From NCBI GenBank assembly GCA_026545765.1, contig CM048839.1, positions 43,198,677 to 43,262,676 on the forward strand: a stretch of DNA of 64,000 nt, written 5' to 3'. The stretch comes from Plantago major. Taxonomy: Eukaryota > Streptophyta > Magnoliopsida > Lamiales > Plantaginaceae. The translations under genes and the position numbers were made by a program. Positions 47,424-58,910 of this stretch are shown in pieces. The stretch's first letter is position 1, and each line of letters opens with the position of its first letter. The notes beneath the pieces were generated by a model that made no database searches, had not been told where the DNA came from, and worked only from the letters and a program-made list of their open reading frames with translations.

Positions 47424-47756
47424 AAGACACTCTTAAATGAAATTTGTTCCTTCGCTTTTCTTGCTCTCAAAGCAGAATTTGCTTGATTGTATATACTCTT
47501 GGATGCTTGTAGTTTGTTGAAGCAGGAGACTGTCTGTTCTCTTAAGTTACAGTTTTTCAATTGTGTTCATAGTTCATCAAGTTATGTATCAGATCCATAA
47601 TTTTACTGATTGGAGTTGAACCTATAAAACAATTAATCCCACAAAACAACTCATGAGGCTACAAGGTACTAGTTTACTTTGTAATATGTTTCTGTTTAGA
47701 AAGAATATAAACTTTGATATACATTAAGCATATTGAAGTAGTAGCATCTTCTTTGT

Positions 47757-50756
47757 TCAGTTTGGCAGGGCACCTGATGATTTATTTTGCCAGTCCTGGA
47801 TGAGGGAACGCAGCGTGTGGTTCGGGGTGAGGAATTTGTGGCTCAGCCTTAAGTTAGTCATGGGTGATGTATCACGTCCTGTCCGCAGCCATGCACTAAT
47901 GGCTTCCAATTCGTACGAAAATCCATCTGCTGCTACGTGAGGATCCAGCATGACCTCCTGCACCAGCAACAGGTAATTTAACTACTTACATAATGAAGAA
48001 TGTAAATGATATGGTAAGAACTTCTATGGTAATTAACCTGATAGATGGGACAGATGAAAGCACCAGGAACACAGTTGAAGTCCTGCACATTTATCTCAAA
48101 ACAATTAACCGACGTAGTGTTGAGAATCAACTCGTCTGCTTTTTCCTTCAAGTCATTGATATCCTTCACTGGCATCTCATTAACAGGCTCCTCCTCCTTT
48201 TTGCATGATAAACAGCGCAGTGCGATGCTGCAAAGTTCCATGGCCAAATCCAGAGGCCATTTGCCTGCTAATTGGTCTAATCGTCCCATAATTGTATCGG
48301 AATCCATGTCTAGATCCCAGTTCTTGCCAGTTAGAAGCTGCACCAAAAAGTTCCCGAATGTACATATATCCGATTTGACATCATATGATTCATCATCAGA
48401 TAACCAAGGAGACTTTAGGCCATTGAGTTTCGCCACATTGTTACAGTCAAGGAGAATTTTCAAAAGGCTCAAGTTTCCATGGGTTATTGGCTTCGGCTTG
48501 GCCTTATGAAGGAAGCCTAAAGCTGAGCAGATTTCAGCTGCTATGCGCATCCGATTGTGCCAACTAAATGGCTGCCTTGTCCTCATACTGCTTTCTGTTG
48601 ATAATAACGCGTCTTGTAGGCTGCCATTGTGCATGTATTCGTATATAATGCAGTTGATCTCGGAGCAGAATCCGATCACTGGAAGCAGATTAGGATGTCG
48701 TACTTGGCTAACAAATTTCACCTTAGCAGCAAAGGCTTCATGGCATTGTGCATTGAACGGATCATGCATTTTAATTGCTACCGTCATGTGACTGATTCGA
48801 CCTCTGTACACATTAGTCCAGTTACCACCAGATTTCAACCTGTGTCTTGGAGAGAAGTTGTCGGTGGCTGCTCGAACTTGTGCAGCACTGAACTCCCTGA
48901 ACTCAAAACCCAACTCAGTCAACTTCGATTCAGTTTCTATGGCATCCTTCTCATGGCAGAACTCTGTTCGACGTTGTAGAACATCTCTTTGATTCCGAAG
49001 CTTCTCTATTTCTTGGACCATATCAGCCTGTGTTTTCACTGCATTCTCTAACTGGATCTCGGTTTGTGATTTGGCACAAGTTGACAGTTGGAGTTTGTCT
49101 GAGACTTCTTTCTGGAGCTGTGTAATTGAATCCAGCTTGCTTCTGCTTTTCTTTACTTCAATCTCAAGTTCATGTAGCTCATGTCTTCTTTGGCCTAATT
49201 GCTGCTTTAGATCCACGTGTTTCATCACCTCTCCGTTTATGCAAGCTTCAAGTTCCTCAGCCTTGACAAGATGGTACTAGAAATCAATTTCTGAACATAG
49301 AACTGGAGTGCAAGTACAAAAGGAACTCAGGAAGATCATCAATGTAAGTGCTTGTATTGGAGTCTACTCTTATTGTTACCCGATTGTTGCCTATTGTAAT
49401 GATCCATTGAGCCATTTCACTTCTTTCTCCAGCAGCATTGGCTTCGCTTCTGTTCAACTGGACTGCATCTTGAGCATCCTGGATTCTCCGTTTCAGAATC
49501 CGTATTCTTTCATGTGCATCCTACACATCATTTTTTTCACAGAATATAAACAGTTACTAGTTGTTATGTAGAACAGTAGAAGGCTGAAAGGAAAAGGAAA
49601 CAAGAAACAGAAACTACTCTTACTTTGTTTTCTGGTATGTTTAGTTCAGAACAATTGTTCTCCACACTAATTTGACCTTCCTCTTGAGCATGCAAAGACA
49701 ACATTCGGTTCACATATTGTTCGATCTCTTCACTATATCTCTCCCACTGATTACTAAGGCTATTGCTTCTAGATGAAGAAGGGGAATCAGGAGAACTACA
49801 CCCTGCATTCTCTACAAACATCTTTCCTAGCCAATTCCTTATGCTCCGATTTCTCTCTTTAAACCGAGCTACCATGAATCCTTTATCATCTTCTACGATC
49901 CCTTCATCCTTATCCTCCCTCAAGAAAACAAGTCTTCCTCCAGATATCACAAACAACTGGCAGAAATCCGGCTTCTGACGAACAACATAACATGATCCAC
50001 TAATCGCAGGTCTTGATTTCCTGCGTACAAGGCTTACTTAAATACAATGTACTGCATGTTATAAGGAATCTGAAACCAATATGTTCATATAATCAGATTA
50101 AGATACCCTGATGAGGTCTTCATGAAAGCTAAGGACATGACTAATCTTGTTATCTTCAGAGTTGATATTATCTCAACAATTCGACTGTGCAAAGGCTGGT
50201 CAGTTTTCTCCATTTTCCGGTATTCTACCTTAACCTGTGAAGAAACATCAGGATTCGCAACTCAACTACAGTCTACAGTATGTGAATAAGTTCCATCTCT
50301 ACTACACGCCCTGCTGCACTAACAGCCAGAACACACAAAGAAGTGTGAAATTAATCGATTTATATAACTAATTCTCTAACAGTCGGCAAGTACCTTGCAG
50401 CAAAAGTTTATGTACTGGGAGAGGATCTTGTCTTTCTCAGCATCCTCAAACTTCTCAAGAGCTTTTAGCTTCTCGTCACTCACTGAACTCACAGGAAGTT
50501 TTCCAACTGCATTCAGAAACATCAATCATTAATCGAATAAATACAATCATCGAACAGATCAAACTAGCTTCGATTCCTGGCATGCTTTACGCGGGGTGTA
50601 GACGTAATCTCTGGACATGTTGTCCGCTGCGTAAAGTATGACTATGCAGCTGATTTCATGGCAAGACCATCTTCTGAATGTCCACTGCAAGGTTGAGAAA
50701 CCATCAAGAAGTTCGGGTCCAATTGCGACATAAACTTTTTCACGCTTAGTCTCCAT
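47757..50756 (-). CDS. PUB33: U-box protein with USP-like and pseudokinase domains (PUB33/PUB52 type)
   Basis: Probable E3 ubiquitin ligase of the plant U-box/kinase family. Exons in transcript order: 50756-50591, 50506-50394, 50234-50107, 50020-49624, 49520-49380, 49276-48038, 47957-47757. All are GT-AG and in phase, giving 794 residues. Residues 1-150 form a USP-like domain (KVYVAIGPELLDGFSTLQWT, YTPLGKLPVSSVSDEK). A Ser-rich linker and a coiled coil follow (about 270-430), then a kinase-like domain (about 440-690). The VAIK lysine is kept, but the catalytic loop reads THGNLSLLKILL without the usual HRD aspartate and the DFG region reads KLNGLKS, so it should be catalytically inactive. The U-box (FICPIYQEVMLDPHVAADGF, 721-790) is complete and would bind E2. 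A broken copy of exon 6 lies at 55266. Confidence 0.92.
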
Positions 50757-51963
50757 TTCTAGCTCTATCCACTACACTGTATTTGATCTACAAAATAAAT
50801 TAAGAAATTTGTTTGAAAGACATGATGAGAAAAGAGATTAACATAAGAAGAAGGTCCATTAATTTGGAGCTTTGTTAATGATTTTGACAAATGGTGACTA
50901 ATTAGCCATGGACATTTGGTCCTAGAACTTTAGCGATGATGGCTAAGTAAAGTTTAATTGTTTGGTTTGGAGGTTTCGGATTTTTCTTGGTGTCTATTAG
51001 TTAACTAAACTGGTTTTGGCTTATTAGTTAATTACACGGATTATACTTTGTGATTGATGAAGAGGCAATCTCGAATATCCCTACCAAGGTTCCCTGTGCG
51101 GGAGGCCCTGATCATCACAGTGCCAAATAAGAAGAAAACCGAAAAGTAAACTAAAAAGTAGTAATTGATCACCTCTTTCTTCAACATCTTCCAAATTAAG
51201 CAGCAACAAAGCAGTACATGATAATTATTTATACACGTACAAGTTACAACTACTATAACCAGCAGAACAATATTCAAACTCTAGTTTTGTCCTCTTCTTT
51301 TATTTAAATACAATTTCAACATTCTGCAACAATGTTTATTTAAATACTAGTAATTAACAATTATTAATTAAGTAGCTCAGATTGACCCATTTTACTCGAT
51401 GCTACTTTAATTTTTCACTCTTCCAAGCTATATTAATTAGTAACTTCGGTATCATTTTCAATAACACATATTTCACCGTATCTACTACTTTTAGGATCCT
51501 GGATACATCTGGCTATTAACCACTCAATTCAAAATCCCTTATGTTCGGTATAAAGCTTAGAACACCAATTAGGTATTCTACTAGATAAACTATAGATCTA
51601 TACAATCACAGTGCTAAAGAGTACAAGCAACATATATCTCTAAACAGAGTAGATCAGCCAGCACACAAGAATACATAGCTACCTATCCACGAGACTTCCT
51701 ACAACCAAAGAGACACCTACTCTCTAACATTACCTACATGTAGGAGAGTTACTATCAAATAGACTTCTCTCTAACTAAGTAACTTAATCACTATAATCAA
51801 ACCATATCTATCTACTAAATAACTAAGCCCATTAAATAATAAAATACAGACGCCTAGACATTTATTCGTAACAACTACTTGCCATAACACTATCACCAGC
51901 TAAACTGTTCATACTTCCTCCATACAAACAAAACACACATTTATTTCCTTCTCTTAACTTAGA
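50757..51963. other. Upstream region of the PUB33-like gene
   Basis: A 1.2-kb AT-rich spacer with no recognised gene. The part next to 50757 must include the promoter and leader of the minus-strand PUB33-like gene. Short CT-rich and ACATATAT tracts occur at 51590-51960. Confidence 0.4.
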
Positions 51964-52069
51964 AATGGCATATTCAGTCCCAGTCCCAGAAGATATTTGG
52001 TATTCTATTACCGGTTTCCCACTCATCCACATAGATTACCTTCCCATCTTCACCGTCACCATGTATCCG

Positions 52070-53026
52070 CCCAAGGGCGGACAGAGGAAATTTTTTTACC
52101 CTGGGGTAAATGAAAATATTGATTATGAATTTTAATATATATTTCGGATGCAAATTTTTTTTCCGAACAACTGGTAAATTTTATGTTGTATTTTTAATAA
52201 ATATTTTTCGTTAATGGGTAGTTATACATTAAATTAAAAAGATGATGAATTTAAAATTTATATTAAGAGGAAGCATAAGAAAATAAATTATAATGATAGA
52301 CATCGAAGTGTATATGAAGAAATAAGACAAAAAGAACGATAAAATGATAAGAAAATAGAGAACAAATCACAATTCACAAGTAATGGCACATAACAAAAGT
52401 GAAATTGTACACGAAAAAATAAAAATGATAAGAGAACAATAACATTTTACAGGAAAAGTGAAAAAAAAGGGAAATATTACAAATGTATTTAAAAACTAGA
52501 GAATGATGATATGGTGGAAGAAGAAAATTGATGGTATTATTTTTCTTAGTAGAAGATAATATCATAATTTACAAGAAAAAGTAAGAAGAAAAAGGTATTT
52601 TATGTAGTTAAATTCTTGTAAAAATCACGATTTTTATTAATATGGGGAAATTCAATATGATTTTGTTTTTCTTATTAAAAATCAAGTGTTTAAAACAATT
52701 GGTCTTAAATTATAAAATAAAAAGAAAATTAATAAATTTAGTTCACAAATGAGAAAAAATGAAAAATCATCAACCTTTAAGAAATAATTTATTAAAAAAG
52801 ATTAACATTTAAGAAAAGAAAAATGAAAGTAAAAGGGGTTAATAGTATGAATTGAACCTGGGTTGTTAGAAAAGAGTTAAAAACTAAAGAAGTTGTTACC
52901 ACTAAGCCACAAGGTAAATATTTACTCTATGTGTTTATTAAAATATCTAAACTTATAATACGTAAATATATTTTTTTTTCTTTCTTTTTTTTTTTTTGCA
53001 ATTTTTCGGGGACTCGGGCTAGCCCC
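52070..53026. mobile_element. hAT-like insertion with an internal SINE
   Basis: The 957-bp AT-rich insertion is flanked by TGTATCCG (52062-52069) and TATATCCG (53027-53034), an 8-bp target duplication with one G/A change. The left end reads CCCAAGGGCGGACAGAGG; the right end, reversed, reads GGGGCTAGCCCGAGTCCC, so inverted ends are weak. No coding capacity apart from a SINE-like segment near the right side. Confidence 0.5.
52812..52925 (-). mobile_element. tRNA-derived SINE fragment
   Basis: The minus strand has an A-box-like TGGCTTAGTGGTAACAAC (about 52910) and a B-box-like AGGTTCAATTC (about 52855), about 50 bp apart, as in plant tRNA-derived SINEs. The 3' end and tail merge with A-rich sequence. 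Confidence 0.55.
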
Positions 53027-53639
53027 TATATCCGACGACATCACCATCTTATCATCACCACTGTCATATTTTCATTCGTTGGTTCTGACCCGGTTGTTAT
53101 ATTCAGACTTGAGAGGTTCAAGAGTTACATTGGAGGCTTGCCTCGTGATGTCATTCCTCCTCTGGAGCCACTGGACATGTCGGATGTCGTCTCATTCACG
53201 AAACTTATCACACGCTCTGATATAGTGAACAAGAGAGGTTTCACAGTCCCAGAGCTTATTCTCAGGCACTTCCCCCTCCATTGGAGGTTGGTGCACGCAG
53301 ATGGTGTTACATATTACTAATGTGGCGACCGGCCTACAACGGGAGTATCAGTGCTCAGTTACCAGACGTTCACACGTCTTGGGTAACTAGAGTCCGTTTG
53401 TGAAGGAGAAGGGCCTGGTGGAGGGTATCAGGTGGTGTTTGTGAGGAGATTGTCGACTTGTAAGATGTTTATTGGTCTTAGGAGGAGTTCCGTTGGTGGT
53501 TGCACCGAACTTGAGTGGAAGAATGGCGTGGATGCAGTGGTCAATTGGGATGAGATGTTTGATGTCTCTTACTATGCAGGGAGTGGTCTGCCAGCGGACT
53601 TTATTGTTCGCATATAGCTAGCTTGATAGTTGAAGATGG

Positions 53640-55245
53640 ATGAGCATTTTAGTTTGTATGCATGTTGTTTGAAATGTTAGTTATTTTAGTATTTTTTTGA
53701 TGTTAGCTGTGATGATACGGTTTTAGAACACATCATCTGGTTCTTTTTACCTTGTTTTTACTAACTTTTAGTGTAGTCTTTCCTTTATGTGTATATATTT
53801 TGTCTTTTGTCTGTGTTTTGTGTGTTTCCACCTTGATTCGAGGTTCTAGGTACTTTTCATGAAGAAAAGTAGTCAAAACGTTGCATTTTTATACATATTG
53901 TCGGAGATCACAAGCTTCAAGACTCCAAATAGGTGCCACGAAGGTACACGGGATGCCAAACGGGTCAAGGACGGACTAGAAGTCGAGTTTCGAGTCCAAA
54001 AGGAAGTTGGGCGATCGTATGCAGTGGCTCTCCCAGTGCAGAGAGCCACTGCGCAAATTTGGAAGAGCGGGTGATCGCCCAGTATGGCATGTAATCTGGT
54101 TCATATTGGCGTGACTTTTTCTATTTCTTACGTTTCAAATGCCAGATCTCTTTGTAATTCAAACACTTTTCATTCTACACACATTTTGGGAGAGGTTTTG
54201 CGAGAGTTCTAGGGTTCCAATCATCATCCATCTGATCAAGTTGGAGATTTGGTTAACCATTTGGCTTCAAGATTTCTTCATGTAATAGTACTTTCACCAT
54301 TGTTATCCATTGGAGCTCAATAATTCATCATTTCTGTAAAGTTGTATCGTTTCTGATTTCATAATACTTTGTGATGTTTGTAGCTTATATGATCATATTT
54401 CTTGCTTGTGACACCATGCATATGAGTAGCTAAAACTCCACTATGGGTTGATGGTGAATTATTGAGCATGCCAGTGAAGGATTTTTGGATGAAGATGCAA
54501 TGTTTATCGTTTGTTAACCTTGCGAATCGTTTATGGTTTCAAATCTCTTAGCAATCGTAAACTAACACCCAAAATCTAGAAGAGGAATTCGCATCTCAAG
54601 GTTACTTACGATTAGACCAACACATTCGTCTGCAAATGCTTGGATTAGTAGAATTGGCAACTCTACTACATTCATTGAATGATTTTACTTTCAAAAGTCG
54701 TATCTTCATTGCAATACTTCACTAGCTAGCTCTTGATGAAAACACCACCCCATACCTACTTTGATTGATAAATAAACTCGTGTTTGTTGTTTACTATTTG
54801 TATGATTGTAAAAGAAAGAATTACAAGTCGTAAGATGCAATTCTTAGTTTGAACTAATCTTTTAAACACCAACAAGTTTAGTTAAGTCCTTTGAGAACGA
54901 TACTCTGGACAACTTATCAACTGACTATGTATTTTCTAGTGATTTTTTTATATTGCTCTTGAATTATAAATTAAGGACTTGATTTGACGCATGAATCTGT
55001 TAATGAAGTTGTTCTTCCCTATTGGACTATCAATTCGCATTTGGGGATTAACTTTGGTGCACGATCAACTGTCGTTAAATTAATTGTAAATCATGTCTTG
55101 TGTGTTACTGTTTAATCCTTCATAAATTTCATGGCAAAAGCAATTAATTAAGTATAATACTCCATATATAGTGGATTGATCAATATCATCTTGTCTTGTG
55201 ATTGATCAATGTCATGTTCTGGGTACATGCCTTGATTTCACAGAA
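53640..55245. other. LTR-like decayed retrotransposon sequence
   Basis: There is no gene. The region contains TGATGATACGG (53711), a strong hairpin (54009-54080) and, near 54888, TTTGAGAACGATACTCTGGA, a phrase I associate with plant Ty3-type LTR ends. No paired LTR or target duplication was found, so element class and limits are uncertain. Confidence 0.35.
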
Positions 55246-55265
55246 TACATATAGTGGATTGATCG

Positions 55266-56511
55266 ATATCATCTTGTAAAGGCTGACGAAGTTGAAGTTT
55301 GCATAAACGGAGAGGTGATGAAACATGTGGATCTAAAGCAGCAATTAGGCCAAAAAAAGACATGAGCTACATGAACTTGAGATTGAAGTAAAGAAAACCA
55401 GAAGCCAGTTGGATTCAATTACACAACTCCAGAAAGAAGTCTCAGACAAACTCCAACTGTCCACTTGTGCCAGATCACAAGCCGAGGTCCAGTTAGAGAA
55501 TGTAGTGAAACCACAGGTTTATATGGTCCAAGAAATAGAGAATCTTCAGAATCAAAGAGATGTTCTACAACGTCGAACTGAGTTCTGCCATAAGAAGGAT
55601 GCCATAGAAACTTAATCGAAGTTGACTGGGTTGGTTTTTGAGTTCAGGGAGTTCAGTGCTGCACAAGTACTTTCGAGCAACCACCGACGACTTCTCTCCA
55701 AGACACAGGTTGAAATTGTGTGGTAACTGGACTAATGTGTACAGAGGTCGAATCAGTCACATGACGGTAGCAATTAAAATGCATGATCCGTTTAATGCAC
55801 AATGCCATGAAGCCTTTGCTGCTAAGGTGACATTAGTTAGCCAAGTACGACATCCTAATCTGCTTCCAGTAATTGGATTCTGCTCCGAGATCAACTGCAT
55901 TATATACGAATACATGCATAATGGCAGCCTAAAAGGCGTGTTATTATCAACAGAAAGAAGCAGTATGAGGACAAGGCAGTCTTTAAGTTGGCACAATCGG
56001 ATGCGCAGTGAAATATGCTCAGCCTTAGGCTTCCTTCATAAGGCCAAGCCATAGCCGATAACCCATGGAAACTTGAGCCTTTTGAAAATTCTCCTTGACC
56101 GTAACAATGTCGCGAAACTCAATGGCCTAAAGTCTCCTTGGTTATCTGATGATGAATCATATGATTGATGTCAAATCAGATATATGTACATTCGGGAACT
56201 TTTTGGTGCAGCTCCTAACTGGCAAGAACTGGGTCTAGAAATGAATTCTGATACAGTTATGGGACGATTAGCCAATTAACAGGAAAATGGCCTCTAAATT
56301 TGGCCATGGAACTTTGCAGTATTGCTATGTGTTGTTTATCATGCAAAAAGGAGGAGGAGCCTGTTAATGAGATGCCAATGAAGGAGATCAATGATTTGAA
56401 GGAAAAAAGCAGACCAGTTGATTCTCAACACTACGTCGATTAATTGTTGTGAGATAAATGTGCAGGTTTCAACTGTGCTCCTGGTGCTTTCATCTGTCCC
56501 ATCTATATCAG
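55266..56511 (+). pseudogene. Broken copy of PUB33-like exon 6
   Basis: The sequence matches the large sixth exon (49276-48038) of the neighbouring PUB33-like gene, in opposite orientation. It starts at its splice acceptor side (TATCATCTTGTAAAGGCTGA) and ends at its donor side (CCCATCTATATCAG). No other exon is present. It carries a frameshift near 55352, stops at 55613-55615 and 56054, and indels after 56160. The exon-limited edges suggest capture of a single exon or divergence of intron sequence after local inverted duplication. Confidence 0.85.
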
Positions 56512-56906
56512 ATAAAAAAATATTATATCACATCACAACGTTGACAAGAGCATAAGAAATGCTCGGGCTTAGTACAATACCAATACTTGAACATCCCTTC
56601 TTTCATAATACCTATACATTTCCTTTCGTTTCTCCTTCTTCCATAATACCTCAGATCAGACATTGAAAGGAACAGAGCACACGCATTTCATCAAACATCT
56701 TTTATTTTTGAACATGTTCCATAATAAAGTCTAATAAATTTCACAGTAATCTAAGAAACCATTGATAGCAACAGCAAGGTACATAACATAATCATAACCA
56801 CGTTATGTTCGATCGACAAAATGATCAAGTGACTTCAACAGACAAATGAAGACCCTCAACTCCTTCCCAAACTAATTCAATATCATTCTTGACGGGTAAT
56901 CTTCAT
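56512..56906. other. Spacer / dUTPase 3' region
   Basis: AT-rich sequence with no gene; the portion next to 56907 should be the 3' UTR of the minus-strand dUTPase gene. No element recognised. Confidence 0.4.
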
Positions 56907-57422
56907 TCAAACGCCAGTGGATCCAAACCCTCCAGAGCCTCTAACAGTATCATCAAGATCGCCTTCAACTTGAGTAACCTCCGGTGTCACAATCCTCTCG
57001 ATTATGAGCTGAGCAATCCTATCACCCGCCTTGATTTCGAAATCGGCATCCGAATGATTAAACAAAATAACCCCAACCGGACCTCTGTAATCCGCATCAA
57101 TAACTCCAGCACCAACATCTATCGAGTGTTTCCAAGCCAACCCAGATCGAGGTGCGACACGAGCGTAAGTCCCCTCAGGTACAGCGATGCTCAGATCTGT
57201 GGGAATTAGCGATTTGCCTCTCGCTGGAACTTTCGTGTCGGCTGCGCTGGAGAGATCGTACCCGGCTGACAGAGACGAACCCCTTGAAGGTAGAATAGCT
57301 TTCTCTGAGAGCTTTTTGATTTTCAAGAAATTAGGGTTGAGGAGCTTGGGAATTTTGGGGGCTGGCTCTTGGATTTCGGGGCTTGGATGGAGATTGCAGT
57401 TCTCCGTCGATTCTTGAGCCAT
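56907..57422 (-). CDS. DUT: dUTP diphosphatase (dUTPase)
   Basis: Hydrolyses dUTP to dUMP and pyrophosphate, keeping uracil out of DNA and feeding dTMP synthesis; acts as a homotrimer. The 171-residue intronless frame has all five family motifs in order: AGYDLSSA (I, about 53-60), PRSGLAWK (II, about 91-98), [19 protein letters not shown] (III, about 105-123, with the catalytic Asp in IDADY), [12 protein letters not shown] (IV) and [10 protein letters not shown] (V, C-terminal lid). Residues 1-40 form a Pro/Lys-rich extension before the core; it is short and does not look like a strong transit peptide. The ATG sits in a good context (AAAAAATGGCT). Two E2F-type sites lie 142 and 187 bp upstream. 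Confidence 0.96.
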   Translation of the reverse strand: MAQESTENCNLHPSPEIQEPAPKIPKLLNPNFLKIKKLSEKAILPSRGSSLSAGYDLSSAADTKVPARGKSLIPTDLSIAVPEGTYARVAPRSGLAWKHSIDVGAGVIDADYRGPVGVILFNHSDADFEIKAGDRIAQLIIERIVTPEVTQVEGDLDDTVRGSGGFGSTGV

Positions 57423-57556
57423 TTTTTCCTTCTTCTGCCGGTGAATGAAGAGAAAGAGGGATAATTTTGTGGTATATGAATTGTTGTAAGCGATGATGGA
57501 GTTTCAGTATTGGGGATATTGGTTAGTACTTATTGAGGATGTGGTGCACAAATGGC

Positions 57557-57619
57557 GCCAATATTTCCCGCCAAGGCTTCCGATTACACCTTTTCCAGCG
57601 AGCCAATATTTCCCGCCAA
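57557..57619 (-). promoter_or_regulatory. Duplicated CCAAT/E2F module upstream of dUTPase
   Basis: The 18-mer GCCAATATTTCCCGCCAA occurs twice (57557-57574 and 57602-57619), 45 bp apart. Each copy holds CCAAT and TTTCCCGCC, an exact match to the E2F consensus TTTSSCGC. Plant S-phase genes (RNR, PCNA, MCM) use such sites, so cell-cycle control of dUTPase is a reasonable inference. Confidence 0.7.
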
Positions 57620-57769
57620 TAAATCGGGAGACGTCCAGCCAATTCTTGTTTAATTAAAAAAAAAGTTTTGTGAAATACTGTATCTGGCAAATACCAAATT
57701 AACCATCTCATACTTCATCACAAACATTGCATGTTAAACTACAAACGTAACATGTTAAGAAATGCATAT

Positions 57770-58767
57770 AGAAAAAATTACGTATACACCCCCTGCATAA
57801 TGGTGAAATTACAGATGAACCCACGCCAAATTACTGTATAACATATGAACCCTGACATTAAAAAAAGCTAACGGATGTTAGCTGGTCAAAGTCAACGTTT
57901 TTTTAATTATTAATGACGTCATAAAAAATATTATGACGTCATAATCGGACTTGTTCTTCCAAAAGTACCCTAAAGGTTTAAAAGTAAAGTTTCCTGAGAT
58001 ATTTGAAAGTAATGTTTTTAAATATGAACCAAAACTGAAAAAGAAATGTAAAATGGAATGAATATGTTGGTTGTTTCTTGTTATTTTAGCATGAGCCTAA
58101 AATATTTAGACAATATTTATATGATAGTTCATACAAGAAGGCAAAATTGATACTATATTTTTATTCCATTAAGTATCAAGTGTACCTGAGAGGGGCGTAT
58201 AATTAAGTAATAAAAACTATTTAGACAATATTTATATGAACTTCATATAAGAAGGCCAAATTGTGCATTTTTAGTCCATAAACTATCAATTGTACTTTAC
58301 ACTGACATGACAGGGTGTATAAATAATAAAAATATTTTGATAGTAGTTATATGAAAATTCATTTAGCAGGCCAAATTTGTACTTTTTTAGTTCATAAATT
58401 ATCAAGTGTCTCTGAGCAGGGGTGTATAACTAATAAAAATATTTAGACAATATTTACGTAGAAGTTCATATAATCATGCTAAATTGGTGCATATTCAAAG
58501 ACAATTTTAGTTCATATTCAAAACATTACTTTCAAACCCTTTAGAAAACTTTATTTTTAAAACCCCTGTGGTACTTTTGGAAGAACAAGCCAGATTATGA
58601 CGCATAAATTTTTTTATGACGTCATTAATAAAAAAAATTCGTTGACTTTGACCATCTAACAACTTAGCTTTTTTTTAACGGTAGGGGGTTCATATGTTAT
58701 ACAGTAATTTGGCATGGGTTTATCTGGAATTTCGCCATTATGCAAGGGGTGTATACGTAATTTTTCC
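57770..58767. mobile_element. MULE-type element with long inverted ends
   Basis: The 998-bp element is flanked by AATGCATAT on both sides (57761-57769 and 58768-58776), a perfect 9-bp duplication as made by Mutator-like elements. The ends AAAAAATTACGTATACACCC are inverted copies, and the pairing continues for roughly 250 bp on each side (57770-58020 against 58510-58767). No transposase is encoded; the core holds tandem repeats. Confidence 0.85.
58085..58490 (+). repeat. Tandem repeat in the MULE core
   Basis: About three and a third units of roughly 120 bp, each with the order ATTTAGACAATATTTATATGA, AGTTCATA, AAGGCCAAATTG, a TTTTTAGTCCATAAA-like word, ATCAAGTGTAC and GGGGTGTATAA. The units have diverged by small indels. 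Confidence 0.65.
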
Positions 58768-58910
58768 AATGCATATAATACAACTATAATGCATGTTTAT
58801 TATACGTACCATGTTTGAAGTTAAACATATGATGTTTGTACTATATTTATGATGTTGAATTGGTCTCTTTGATATACGGTCTTCTATTGCCTTTTAGTTT
58901 GCACATAGTA

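Larger units (their letters stand above)
51964..53617 (+). pseudogene. Broken plant gene relic split by a transposon
   Basis: An ATG at 51964 opens 36 codons (MAYSVPVPEDIWYSITGF...) that run into a transposon at 52070. Beyond it, further coding-like pieces occur at 53040-53320 (SFTKLITRSDIVNKRGFTVP, HFPLHWRLVHADG) and 53432-53617. They are separated by a stop (53318-53320) and frameshifts. The FTKxxTRSDIxNKRGFxVP pattern faintly recalls plant B3 DNA-binding domains (REM type), but I would not rely on it. It is not functional as read. Confidence 0.4.
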
